The notes beneath the pieces are model-generated. The model ran no database searches. It worked only from the letters and a program-made list of their open reading frames with translations, and had not been told where the DNA came from. Shown one piece after another: positions 1-10,655 of a DNA stretch of 64,000 nt; the first letter of the stretch is position 1, and each line of letters begins with the position of its first letter. Source of the DNA: Gymnorhina tibicen. Its lineage: Eukaryota; Chordata; Aves; Passeriformes; Artamidae. The translations under genes and the position numbers were made by a program. Location of the stretch: positions 3,144,817-3,208,816 of the forward strand of contig VXAZ01005694.1 in assembly GCA_013399875.1 (NCBI GenBank), given 5' to 3'.

Positions 1-2584
1 CTTTCCAGGCGTTTTCTCCCCAAATCCAGTTCTCTGTGCTTTATACCCAAGGGAATTTTCTGTCTGTCCCCTCTTCCACACTCTGCAAAGTTCGATCCTC
101 TTCACTAGCTTTGTGACCCCAGCCCACACTACAACCTCCCCTATCATATGGGTGCATGAGTAGCCACGGGGGAAGCAGAACTAATGGCTCTCAACTGGAG
201 TCCTTTCACCTTGTGATTTATCCCTCTGTGGTTCATTTGGAGCCAGTGACTGGCACAGCTGTCTGTGCTCTGGGTTCCTGTGTGCTGTCTGTGGTTACAT
301 AGGAGCCTGCAGATGTGACTTCTGTTTATTGCATGCTGGACTGCAGGAACAGAAATGGACCAGGTTGCCAGATAGAATCAGGCTGCCAAACTGAAGTGAT
401 CAAGTGAAAATAAACTAATTTTGCTGTGGGTGTACCCATCCTCAGGGTTAAAAGGCTTGTGTGAGAGGAAGAGGCCACCTCTCCTCCCACACTTTCTCTG
501 CTGATTGGGTTGCTCCTGGCATTGACTTCTCCCCCCATCTTTTAAATTCAAAATTGTGGTTGTTGCCATCAAAGGTCCTGGCACACCACTGGCTTCGTGA
601 TCCTTGCTTGGCATCTTTCTTCACTTAAGGAGTTCATTCCTGCTGCAGGGCTGCCTCTCCAACAGCAGCGGGGCTGGGATTCCTGTTTCTTTTCATGTCC
701 CTTCTCCCACATTCAGTTTTGAGAGAAAAAGCTGTAGGAAAAGAAGAGATAATGGGTCTGTCTCTGGCCTTCAACATGTCCTTGGACATTAGCCCTTTGC
801 ATTCCCAGTCTAATATGTAACATGGAGAGGATGACAGGGTTGTAAAGAGCTTCTGTAACTGCAGCTGCGAGTTGCTGTAGAAAGGGGAGAGGTGTCTCTT
901 TGCACACTGTGCTGTGCTTTTACCCTTCATGCTGTTTGGCTTTTCTAGGAACTCTGCTCTTAGTTTTGGTGTCAAACCTTCGACTAGCCTGTTCCCAGGC
1001 ACGGACCCAGCTTTAATGAGTCAGTCCTGTGCTCTACAGGCATAGTTTGGATAAGAAGACAGAACCAGGATTTATCAGGGGAGAGGGACATCAGCATGGT
1101 GCCCCACTTTGTTATACCAGGCCAGGGGTAACCTTTGGTGACCTGGAAAAGGATGTGGGCAGTAGGAACCATTGTTCATATGGCAGTGGTCCAAGATGGC
1201 ATCAAACAGCATTGACCATTTCTTGTTTCCTGTCACAGCAAGGGAATTCTTCAGGCTCCCTTTCAGGTGTAAATATGCAGAGATCTCTTTGATCTGGCCA
1301 TCCCTTCATTTTACTCTCTACCACGAAACCCCTTCCCACCTTCCAGATAAGGGGAGGGAGAGCACCTTCCAGCCCATGCCTTTCCAAGGAGGGTTTGACC
1401 TGTCATTGATACTTCCAGGGGAAAGAGGGAAAAACACCAGGAAGGAGGAGGAACTATTTGAAACATGTGAGAATTTGTATCAAATTACTGAGAATATAAT
1501 TTGAGTGGAGAGCAGGCAGTTTATAGCAACTGGAGAAATAAGGTTCTGGCTTGGACTTCCCATTGAGTAGCTGGGATTGGTGGAGCGTGGCCTTCCTTTC
1601 CAGCTGGGAGATTCACTGGGCCTTAGAAACCAAATGCAAAGGCAGAGCAACAGTGCTTGGTGCTGTGCAGTCCTTGACAATGCAAAGGGCTGTGCTTTGG
1701 AGGGAATAATCTGAATTTGTATGACACAGGGGCTCAGCATGAATTGTACTTTTTCTCTAGAAAAGGTTGCAGACCAAGAATAGACCTAGTTAACATGCAA
1801 GGAGGAGCACGAAGCCCCAAAAATGCTATATAACTAAAGACTGATACAGAAAAATCACACTGGATTTGCAGAGTAGCATTTAATAAAGTCAGAGCAGGCC
1901 ATGAAATGCCAGAAGGGGTGCATTCAGTTTGGTTCAGAATATCTCAGAATGATGCTGCAAATGTTATTGTTGTCCCCAGGGTTGCAGTCACAAGAGGACT
2001 AGGGAGAGTGGAGCGTGAAAAGGAATTGGATAGATAAGAGATGTTCAGTTTAAAGTGTTGATGGATGAGAATGAGATGAAACAGAGACAAAAGGGAATAG
2101 ATCAGAGAAAATAAATTGGATGGCTGTGATTATCTTTTTCTCATAATGCAAACACCAGGAGATACCTGGTAGTGCTGAGAACCCAGAAGATTGTAACTGG
2201 TCCAAGAAATCTATTAAGGAAAAAAAACATGTTCCCTTCTCAGACAAATATAAACTGTTACATGCTGCTACAGGAGGGACCAGGGGAGAGAGAGGAAAAA
2301 AAAGAGAAAAATCCCTGGCATTTAGACATGTAGGAAGACTATCTCACAAGCAAGGAGCTTAGGTGAGGAATGCATCTTTATGCTGTCCTTGGAAAAGGCT
2401 TCCCTTGAGGGAGTTCTGCTGTGTTGTCCAGCCTGGGGCATCTTTCTGCAGCTCCTGGTGCTGAGTCAAGCTGCAGGTGTGCTGGGAGAGACACAGTGGC
2501 TGGGGCAGAAGAGCAGGTGCTGCCCTGGGAGGCTGCCATGGGGTGTGGGTCATACCCGACTGATGCTTTGCCCCCTTCTCCCAG
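1..2584 (+). other. SLC6A13: SLC6A13 intron (partial)
   Basis: This precedes the TM7 exon and should be intron 7 or its 3' part. I searched for the exon encoding the conserved TM6 segment (VWxDAGTQI..) and did not find it, so that exon is probably upstream of the window. No repeat or RNA gene was recognised. Open frames here are short and lack splice support. Confidence 0.7.
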
Positions 2585-2709
2585 GGACTGTGTGGCCCTG
2601 TGCTTCCTCAACAGCGGCACCAGCTTTGTGGCTGGCTTTGCCATCTTCTCCATCCTGGGCTTCATGGCAGAGGAGCAGGGTGTGCCCATCGCCGAGGTGG
2701 CCGAGTCAG
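2585..2709 (+). CDS. SLC6A13: SLC6A13 exon encoding TM7 and start of extracellular loop 4
   Basis: The acceptor is cttctcccag and the donor is G|gtgagt. The exon enters in phase 2 (AG|G arginine codon) and leaves in phase 1. It encodes [18 protein letters not shown] and continues to [11 protein letters not shown]. The NS pair in FLNS belongs to the conserved SLC6 Na+ site on TM7. It has the same length (125 bp) and phases as the paired SLC6A12 exon at 39603-39727. Confidence 0.95.
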
Positions 2710-5700
2710 GTGAGTGGAGACCCTGGTTGGATGGGGCCGTGGGGGTGCTGCCACTTGAGCCCCCAGCGACAGGGCGATGCCTGCAGCTGCAGTTCCCATC
2801 CTTGGCTCTCTGCCTCCAAAAAGCAGGGAGAAATGAGTGCACACTCATGAAATACTGAGATGCATGGCGGTGGTTTGAGGCTAATAAAAGCTACCTCTAA
2901 GGGTGAGGGTTGGGGTTAGGCAGCTGCTGTCTCTTGTGGCGAGGGTGCTGAGGTGACTGCATGGCAAATGCCCAGGCTTGTGCTGTGCTCCCTGGGCTCA
3001 GTGCTTCCCCTGGCTCCCAGTTCTTGCAACAGTGAAGAAGCCAGAGGTTGCTGTGTCCCCTTCCCTCCCTTCCTGCTTCTCCTTCACTGCTCCAGGAGCC
3101 TGAGTTTCATGCACAGCACGGGTATTACTGGAGTGAGAGGCTGCATGGCCACAGGCTGTGCCTTGGCTGGGTGGCTGCCTCGGGCACGTCTGAACCAGCT
3201 GTGCTGCGCTGCTGCCCATTGCCTGCTCTGAAAGCCCTTCTCCCTGCAGGGCCTGGCCTGGCATTCATCGCCTACCCTCGGGCTGTGGTCATGCTGCCCT
3301 TCTCCCCGCTCTGGGCGTGCTTCTTCTTCCTGATGGTTGTTTTGCTGGGACTGGACAGCCAGGTAAAGCTGCAGGAGCAGAGCGATTCCCTACCAGACAA
3401 AAGCCACCCTCTCTTCAGGACAGGCTTCAGCTTGGCTGAGGGGGAGCCAGTGGGGCTCGGAAGCTGGTCAGGATGGGCTGACAGAGGTGGGATCTCTGCT
3501 TTTTGCAGTTTGTCTGCGTGGAGAGTCTTGTGACAGCTCTCGTGGACATGTACCCCACCATCTTCCGCAAGAAGAACCGCCGGGAGACCCTCATCCTGCT
3601 GGTCTCCATCCTCTCATATCTGGTTGGGTTGGTGATGCTCACAGAGGTATTTTGGGCTCAGACCACCTGCATGGTGCTTGACAGGACAGAGTGGGACCTG
3701 GTGGGTGGTGGGGTCTATACTGGGGCTGAGAGCTTGCTGCTGAGTCCCATCCTGCTGCCCTGTGCCTGCAGGAGGCTGCCCTTGCCCTCCTCATGCCATT
3801 CGCCTTCTCCCTTCCAGCCCTTACCCCTTGTGCCAGTAACAGTCCTGACACTTCTCCTGCCAAGACTGATAGCTGGAGCTCTGGACAGCCTATGTTTTGG
3901 TTATAAATTCATCTTTACACAAACCAAACATTTACAGCTGTAGCCTGTTGCATGGGAAGGGGAGTGCCCTTGTCCTTCTCTTTCTTCCTGAATGGACCTA
4001 CAGGAACACTCGGTATAAGGAAACTTGTCAGGCCCGAGTGCACCCCCTATCTATTATACTGATATCCTCTGTATTATCCTTGTGATTAATTGCCTGGGAG
4101 CTAAACTGTTCTTGTTTGAAACTTTTAACTCTGCCTAGCAATATGTGTGTGTGGATTACTGCTGCCAGAATGCTCTTGGCACTTTCTGTTTTCATTTGGG
4201 CATAACTTTTGAAAAAGCTGTCTCTGATGTTGTACGTGCAACATTGTGCCTGAACTTACCCACAGGCCTGTTTTGTAGGCAGCCCTGCACACCCGGACAG
4301 TGAAACAGCCAGGCTGCATGCAGTCACTTCCTTCTGCAAATTGGGACTTTAAAGTAAATCAGATGGATTGCATGTCTTAAGGGGGTTTCCATCCTCACTT
4401 CCAGCTACAAGAGCTGCCTAGGTTTTGTCTTCTCCTAAAACATCCCCACAATCTCTGGCAGTCAGTCGCCCTCTGTTGTGCTGCCCTGAGTTGAAATGAA
4501 GGGTTGCAGAGACTCCTGAGAGCAGCAGGGTGGCTGCATGTCTCTGTCAAGCCTTGGGCACAAGGGATGTGCCTTTTCTGTAGGCTAAAACCCTGTCCCA
4601 GAGAGGGAGATGCCTCCAGCTCTGGGGAAGATCCTGAGTTTGTTTCCTGCTCTGGCTCTAGCTCTTTGCCTAATTCCTCTCCCCTCTCTCTCACCTTGCT
4701 GCCCACTTGGCCTTTCCCAGGGTGGGATGTATGTCTTCCAGCTCTTTGATTACTATGCTGCCAGTGGCATGTGCCTGCTCTTTGTGGCCATCTTCGAGAC
4801 TCTCTGCATCGCCTGGGTCTATGGTGAGTATGAACTACGGGGGGCCCCAGCTCTGGCCTCTCAGGCTCTTGTCCGGTTCATCCTCAAAATGCTGGTCTGT
4901 AATGTTCATCCTGTAAATGCTGGTCAACTTGGTAATTGCTTCGCAGTGCAAGGCAGAATCTAAACCCTTGCTTTGGTGCCCCTGGACTCAACTGGCAGGG
5001 ACTTCCTCACAGGAACACCCTGGGGGATCTGCTTGGCAGATATCCCCTGCAGGTCCCTATGTGCTCCTGCTTTTGAGACCCTCCTTCCTTGGGGAATTGG
5101 AGATGTCTGGAAAATATTTTCTCAACCTGAGTTTAGAGTGTTCTGAGACTCAAACATTTTTGAGAGCCCTCTGTCAGCACTGACAGTCACCAGGTACGGG
5201 TAAAACCTGGGCTGAGGTCCTAGCCTTGGAGATGATGAGGGGCTGGCGCTGCTGACCCACTGAGCTGTTCTGGGGAGGTAGGAAGTTAGTCCAGGACAAA
5301 GACTGAAGCTGGCCACACTTCTGAGGAGCTCCCTGACCCAACTGTTGGCTATGATGAGGCTACTGCACCTAAACAGTGGTGAAGCAGGACCCTGGACACG
5401 CAGACCCTGCTGCCCTCCTTCCCTGGTGGCAGTGAGGGATCCCATCCTTGCCCTCTTCTGCAGGTGCTGAGCGTTTCTACGATAACGTTGAAGATATGAT
5501 CGGCTACCGGCCGTGGCCCATCATCAAATACTGCTGGCTTTTCATCACCCCTGCGGTTTGCATGGTGAGGGCACACAGGAGGAAGAGCTGTGGGGAGGAA
5601 GATGGGCAGAGCTGGGTGCCTCTGAGATGCAGACACCTACATATATACAGAGGGATGTGCATATGTGTAGGGGGTTATGTGGCCTGTACTATGGGGGCCT

Positions 5701-7450
5701 TTTATTATTTGTGCTTGTAGCTTTGGGGGCCAGGTGTGGGCTCAGCAACGGGGAGAGGGTCAGCTGTGATAGAGGTGTTTGCTGGTGGGACAAGCTCCTT
5801 GATGCCATGACCGGTGTTGCCCGTGGGGGCTGTCCCAGCAAACCCTGTTTAACTGGTGTCCCCTCTGTTGCTGCCCTGAGGTGCTCCTTTTTACCATGAG
5901 TCTCTGTGCAGATGTGTACTCACCAGGAAGACCTCTCTTTGCTCATGGTATTGATTTTCTTTCTCTTTTTTCTTGGTGTCTTTCACCTTGCCAGGCAACC
6001 TTCCTGTTTTCTTTGATCAAATACACCCCGTTGACGTACAACAAGAAGTACGTGTACCCATGGTGGGGAGACACCCTGGGCTGGCTGCTGGCCCTCTCCT
6101 CCATGGTGTGCATCCCTCTCTGGACTGTCTACAAACTCTCCACCATCAAAGGCTCCCTCAGAGAGGTGAGGTTGGTGCTCTGGGATCAGGGCATGGGCTG
6201 TGCTTCAGCGTTGAACTTGAGCCCTGCAGCGGAATCATTTGTGTGTTGCAGGTTGATTAGCCAGGAGCCCAGAATAAATCAATTGAATGAGTTAATCACT
6301 ATAACAGACTTGAGTTTTTTTAAGTTCTGCCTTGCTGGAGGGCTGCTCCAAGCTGGCTCTGCTGCCTCATGGTACCCTTTTTTAATTTCTTCTGTCTCTT
6401 CACAAATACCACCAGGAAAAAGGTCATTAGATGGAGAGAATAAAGATGATCCCCATGCTGCCCTTAACTGAGGCTCGAGGACTTGCTCTGAGAAAGCTCC
6501 AGATCCCCCTGAGCATTATGGGCAGCTGAGTTCACCAGTCTAAGCTGAGGCCATAGCGTTGGAATGGAGGGGATCACTGGGAATTTGGAGTTCCCATCAC
6601 AGCCTTAGTGCCCTGGGTCTGCCCTGCTTCCAGAGTTGCTGTGATGCAGTGCTGGTTGCCCTGGATTACACTGGAGGAGCAGGGAGTTAGAAAACCAGGC
6701 CTTGCTCCAGATGAGCATCCCATCCCAGCCACAGCTCATAGTTTCAGGGTAAGGTTTCACAAACAGTCCTGAACCCCCAGGATCCCTCTCATTCCCTGCC
6801 TCCTGCAAATGTTCAAGGATGGGTTGTGACAGCAATGGGCCCCGACCCCAGTGTCCAGCATGGACAGGGAGGAGTGGGAACAGCCGCAGGGGCATGGCAA
6901 GGCTGCACAGCATGGTGTGGTGTGAGAGTAACCCCTTATGCACTTGTCCCAGTTAAAGCCAATCCTGTGTGCACAGGCTCTGTGCTGATGGAGGGCAGGA
7001 CCTGGAGGTACTTGGTCACCACCCTTCCTTTGGGCTGTTTTCTAGCCCTGACCTGGAACAAATGGAGGACAGAGCTTTCCTGCATTGCCCATGTGTTAGA
7101 TACCTCACGTGCTCAGTGACACGTGACCTTGCCTTGGGACAAGCGGTTGGAAGATGAGTTTATCCCCTCGGTTTCTGCAGTGCTGACTGTCCTTATTTTG
7201 GATATCTTCAGCATTTAGGGACCAGATCTACAGCTGGGCCTGGCTGGCTGAATCAAACCTGTGACTGGCAGGAGAGGGCCCAGATCTTTTGTCCTTGCAG
7301 CAGTGTTTAGTGCCTGTCTTTGCCTTCCAGAGGTTTCGCCAACTCACCTGCCCACTTGAGGACTTGCCTTCCAGGCCGGGCACAGGACAGCCCCTTCCCT
7401 CCTCCAGAGCTGGCCTCCTGATGCTGACAGAGCTCGAATCTCACTGCTAG
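2585..7450 (+). CDS. SLC6A13: SLC6A13 (GAT2), 3' half: seven terminal coding exons
   Basis: Sodium- and chloride-dependent GABA transporter 2, a plasma-membrane SLC6 symporter that takes up GABA and, more weakly, taurine and beta-alanine. Coding exons are 2585-2709, 3250-3362, 3509-3646, 4721-4823, 5464-5564, 5995-6165 and 7331-7450. All introns are GT..AG and phases fit without a stop, giving 289 whole residues from TM7 to the C-terminus. Landmarks are [20 protein letters not shown] (TM7), the family [37 protein letters not shown] (TM10), [15 protein letters not shown] and [10 protein letters not shown] (TM12 region). The protein ends LTELESHC, the ending I recall for mammalian GAT2; this and MLPFSPLW rather than MMPxSQLW separate it from BGT1. 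Exons for TM1-TM6 must lie upstream of the window: no exon for the TM6 segment was found in 1-2584. The next gene downstream is its paralogue SLC6A12 on the same strand. Confidence 0.95.
3250..3362 (+). CDS. SLC6A13: SLC6A13 exon encoding loop 4 and TM8
   Basis: The acceptor is ctccctgcag and the donor is CAG|gtaaag. The exon encodes [18 protein letters not shown], then [13 protein letters not shown] to GLDSQ. GLDSQ holds the conserved TM8 Asp-Ser pair of the Na2/Cl- site region. MLPFSPLW is GAT2-like. Its 113 bp match the SLC6A12 partner. Confidence 0.95.
3509..3646 (+). CDS. SLC6A13: SLC6A13 exon encoding end of TM8 and TM9
   Basis: The acceptor is ctttttgcag and the donor is GAG|gtattt. 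The exon encodes [26 protein letters not shown] and the hydrophobic TM9 ending in MLTE. It is phase 0 at both ends and 138 bp long, like the SLC6A12 partner. Confidence 0.95.
4721..4823 (+). CDS. SLC6A13: SLC6A13 exon encoding TM10
   Basis: The acceptor is cctttcccag and the donor is ATG|gtgagt. The exon encodes [20 protein letters not shown] and continues to AWVYG. The FDYYAASG motif is near-invariant in the GABA/taurine/creatine branch of SLC6. It is 103 bp long, like the SLC6A12 partner. Confidence 0.95.
5464..5564 (+). CDS. SLC6A13: SLC6A13 exon encoding loop 5 and TM11
   Basis: The acceptor is ctcttctgcag and the donor is ATG|gtgagg. The exon encodes [18 protein letters not shown], then [15 protein letters not shown]. 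It is 101 bp long, as in SLC6A12. Confidence 0.95.
5995..6165 (+). CDS. SLC6A13: SLC6A13 exon encoding end of TM11 and TM12
   Basis: The acceptor is caccttgccag and the donor is GAG|gtgagg. The exon encodes [19 protein letters not shown], then [23 protein letters not shown] and KGSLRE. YPWWGD is GAT2-like where BGT1 has YPPWGY. It is 171 bp long, as in SLC6A12. Confidence 0.95.
7331..7450 (+). CDS. SLC6A13: SLC6A13 terminal coding exon (C-terminal tail)
   Basis: The acceptor is gccttccag. The frame continues from the previous phase-0 exon as [13 protein letters not shown], then a proline/serine-rich linker, and ends LTELESHC before TAG at 7448-7450. The tail has 39 residues. The cytosolic ending ESHC could act as a PDZ ligand and differs from the ETHF ending of the neighbouring SLC6A12. 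Confidence 0.93.
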   Translation, partial: RFRQLTCPLEDLPSRPGTGQPLPSSRAGLLMLTELESHC

Positions 7451-7812
7451 GACCAGTGTGGATCTCCCTCCCTCCCCCCAGGATGGTTTCTATACAGCCT
7501 TTGCCACCTGTCGGATAATGCAAGGATTCTTCACTCACCAAGAAGAGAGGGGATTTCTGGGCTGAGCTCCCTTCTCTGGAGATTCGAAGGGCTGAGGAAG
7601 AGGCTGCCGTGGAGATGGTCTGCATGGAGTTAGCAATGCACCTTAATTCTCTCCCTGGAGAGAGCTCTGAAGGGGCACATCAAGCACCAGTGTTCCTGAG
7701 CATCCCCAGGCTTCTGGTGGGCAGAAAGGAAGGACTGACCCTGGAGTGAAGAGTGTCAGAGTCTCAGAGCTGTGGCTCCAGCGTGGACTTTGGGAGCTTC
7801 TCCATTCATTCC

Positions 7813-7818
7813 ATTAAA
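7813..7818 (+). terminator. Candidate proximal poly(A) signal ATTAAA for SLC6A13
   Basis: This ATTAAA variant hexamer lies 363 bases after the SLC6A13 stop. It is followed within 45 bases by T/G-rich sequence (tctgtctcagttttgtc), as expected for a downstream element. Confidence 0.4.
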
Positions 7819-8388
7819 TCTATGTTTTTCCTGACTAGATCTGCTCTGTCTCAGTTTTGTCCCACCGGCATTCCTTGCCAACAGCATGTTAGGTGAGATG
7901 TGTGTCAGTGGAGCTGTGCTGGACATCCAGGTCTGGATCTCTGTTGCACTGGCACAGCAATATGGGAAGGTGGCCAGAGGAGAGGAAGCTTGTTTAGAGT
8001 AGGAAGGAAAACAGGGAACAGTGGTTCAGAGGCTCCTGCAAGTGGTAGGCCTAGGGTACTCTGGTGAAGAGTGCAAGGCCACCTTCTGCTGGAGCCACTG
8101 CCAGCTCTCAGACAGAAATGTCATCTGTCTGATGAGTCACTGGGCTCTTCCTGGGCTCTGGAGGAGCATGTGGATTTGTGTTTTTTTCTTGCAAGTGAGG
8201 GATCATGGGCAGCACTCCCTCGCCTCTGCAGGTCTGTGTCTTTTTCAGTGCTGACTACCTTCCAGGTGCTCTGGAGCCAGTCATTTTGGTTTTCCTGTGA
8301 ATGGAAGAAGGGCTCAGTGGTGGAAACAGAATCCGCATGTTATGTCAACAAACAGGGCCCCTCGTTTCCAGGCTGTTTGGGTAAAAAA

Positions 8389-8394
8389 AATAAA
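8389..8394 (+). terminator. Candidate distal poly(A) signal AATAAA for SLC6A13
   Basis: This canonical AATAAA sits at the end of an A-run and is followed about 15 bases later by gagcttgtgtttttaagtg, a good GU/U-rich downstream element. It is the last strong signal before the CpG island. Confidence 0.45.
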
Positions 8395-8622
8395 ACTCAA
8401 AGAGCTTGTGTTTTTAAGTGCTGTAGCCCCAGCATCTGAGGAGGGCAGCCAGAGGACACGTAACCCTGGGAAGCTGGATGGCTCCCAGGAAACCCTGAGG
8501 AAGCGGGAGCCTGGACAGAGCTGAGCCAGCAGCCGGAGGCGCTCAGCTTCCTGAAGCACACAAGGACACTGGTGGGCACCACGTTACGGCCAAGGCTTCT
8601 GCAGCCGCGGGCAGAGGAAGAC

Positions 8623-8653
8623 GCGAATTAAAGCAAATTAAAGCGAATTAGAG
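8623..8653. repeat. Three-copy 10-bp AT-rich repeat at CpG-island edge
   Basis: Three near-copies of GCGAATTAAA occur in direct tandem, followed by GCAATCC. Each carries an AATTA core, so the cores recur every 10 bp. Confidence 0.7.
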
Positions 8654-8709
8654 CAATCCGCGCCATTAGCCACAAGGTGGCCCCAGGCCCTCAGCCACGG
8701 TCTTCGCGC

Positions 8710-8746
8710 GGGACGGGGGCCCCGCGGGCGGGCGGGGGCAGCGGGG
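8710..8746 (+). other. G-quadruplex-prone G-run cluster
   Basis: Within the densest part of the CpG island, at least five runs of three or more G occur on the + strand with short spacers (gggacggggg, cgggcgggcggggg, gcgggg). This fits the usual G4 pattern and is common in promoters. Confidence 0.5.
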
Positions 8747-10466
8747 CCCGCCTGGGGGACAGCGGCACCCCGCCGTCACCGTGACCCGGCCATCCTCCTC
8801 CCCCTGCCTTCCCGCTGCCCTGTGGAGCTTGTCTCTGCAGACATCTGCCTCCCACAGGGCACGGTGATCTCAGAACGCTGCTCCCAGCTGAGGCACGAAC
8901 GGGTTTAGTCCTCTAGGCAATGACACGTTCCTGAGTTTGGTTTTCCTGGGCTTAGTTTTCCCTAGTTTAGTGTTCTTGGAGCCCGGGCACCTGAGATGAG
9001 AAACAGGTGTGTGATGGAAAGGAGTCACGGACCTGTGCCGCTGGAGGCCGCGGCCCTGCAGGGGGCGCCAGGCAGGCGGGGCAGTGCTGCCGGAGCCCTC
9101 AGGCGGTGCGGGTGTCACCCCCGGGCGGGAGCGCCCCCTGAGCTGCGGCCCCCGGGGCTTCGCTGCTCTCTGCCGGCCTGGCTGGGGAAACCTCACCTCA
9201 TCGCCAGCCGGCTTTCCCCTTCCCCAGCCTGTGTGGGAGGTGGGTGAGTTCCTTTTACTAGGCCGCGTGTGCAGCCATGGGTTGCCCCCTTGGTAGGCCT
9301 GCACCTCCCACATCAGAATCCCGAGTTTCTGCATGTCTCCCTCTCTGCCTCTGGAGATCACCGGGAAGCTGGGAGCTCGGCTGGCTGCCACAGTTCTCAT
9401 GGGCAGCCTCAAAGCCTCAGAGCTCCGGATTCTCTTGCTACCACTGTGCTTCATGGTGCTCGTGCATGGGCTAAGGGTAGTAAAGAACCGAGAAATCCGG
9501 GGAAAGCCCCTTTTGGAGGAGACCCACAACGTGAAGGAAGACGGAGCCAACCAGCTGCCCTGCCACTTGGATATGGAACTGCCTGGTAAAAATTACTTCC
9601 AGAAATGAGAGAGCTGAGTTCAACACAGAAGTTCCAGTAACAGGTATTTTTATTCATGCAATTTTAACCTTAAACAGAATTATACTTTCATGGGTTTGTC
9701 CCACTGGGAAGATATTTTAACCATAACAGAAAACAGTAATTGTCCACAGCTATCTCTAAAATCTGGCTGATGTAGAAAGTCTGCTTGGCTGCATGTAGGC
9801 AAAGTGTGAGTTTGCTGAAAGACTTGTGACTTGCTTTGTTTCAAAATAGACTGGTGTCCAGTGAATTGGGCATGTGGTTTATTGATCTGGTTATGTATGA
9901 GCCAGGAAATCTCCCCAGCCTGTGTTCTTACATGACCCAGTTGCTGTAAAGCTTTGGATGAGCTAGGTAGGTCAGATAAGCAAGAGAACCAAAGGTTTTG
10001 CTGAATACTCGTAAATAAGTGTCTTGTTTCTGACAGGACTTTAGGTGAAGTATTAGACTTGATGACACCTGGCTTGACATATGAATCCTTGCTCACTGAA
10101 AAGGTTGATGGACTAAATTTGAAATTAATTTATTTGAAATTTTCAGACATGACATTTTTTTCACAGCACTTTTAAAACCCCATGCTTAAAAGGAGGTTTT
10201 GGTGAAATTTGGAATATAATGATTCCAGCATACAGTGATTGTTTATGATTTGGAATATGGTGAAAGGGATTTTCATTGCATCCAAGATCAGCCTTGCAGT
10301 CTGTGGAAATTGCACCATACTTTCGCCAGCTGGGGAGATGCTGATCTCCTTTTAGACAAGAGGTGTGTGGTCATTGGGTATTTTCCACCTTCAGAATCCA
10401 AAACCTACAACTGAGCCTGAGAATTCAACCCATTACTTACTGGATAACAGGCATGAGATTAAAGAG

Positions 10467-10655
10467 CTTTTTGTTTTGTGGATTGTTTTTTTGTGGTGGT
10501 GGCGATTTTTGTTTTTGTTTGTTTGGCTTTGATTTGGGTTTTTTTGTTTGTTTTGTTTTGTGGGGTTTTTTTTGGTTTGGCTTTTTGTGTTTGTGGGTTG
10601 TGTTTATTTTTTTAATTTGTTTTTGGGTTTTGGTGGTTTTTTTCTTTTTTTTTTA
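10467..10655 (+). repeat. T/G-rich low-complexity tract
   Basis: About 190 bases are composed almost only of T and G on the + strand, in irregular TTTTG / GTTTG / TGGTGG runs. No fixed period is visible. Confidence 0.85.

Larger units (their letters stand above)
7451..8415 (+). other. SLC6A13: SLC6A13 3' UTR (end uncertain)
   Basis: This follows the SLC6A13 stop codon with no further SLC6 coding sequence. Two poly(A) signals could define its end: ATTAAA at 7813-7818 (about 0.37 kb UTR) and AATAAA at 8389-8394 (about 0.96 kb UTR). RNA 3'-end data would decide between them. Confidence 0.55.
8570..9260. promoter_or_regulatory. CpG island, candidate promoter (possibly SLC6A12)
   Basis: This stretch of about 0.7 kb is rich in G+C and CpG, densest at about 8640-8800 and 9040-9190, and stands out from CpG-poor surroundings. 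It lies about 1.1 kb after the SLC6A13 stop and about 15.7 kb before the first SLC6A12 coding exon. That exon begins with only four untranslated bases after a splice acceptor, so SLC6A12 needs at least one upstream non-coding exon. A good + strand donor (gtgagt, 9244-9249) lies at the island's right edge. A minus-strand donor-like sequence (GAGGTGAGG, around 9191-9200) also exists, so a divergent transcript is possible. Assignment to SLC6A12 is inference. Confidence 0.55.

Noticed and set aside
2899..2921. Telomere-like gggtgagggttggggttagg
   Set aside because: Only degenerate units over about 20 bases; too short and irregular for an interstitial telomeric repeat.
8870..9550. 226-codon minus-strand open frame across the CpG island
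   Set aside because: CpG islands are stop-poor. The translation is Arg/Pro/Gly-rich without domains.
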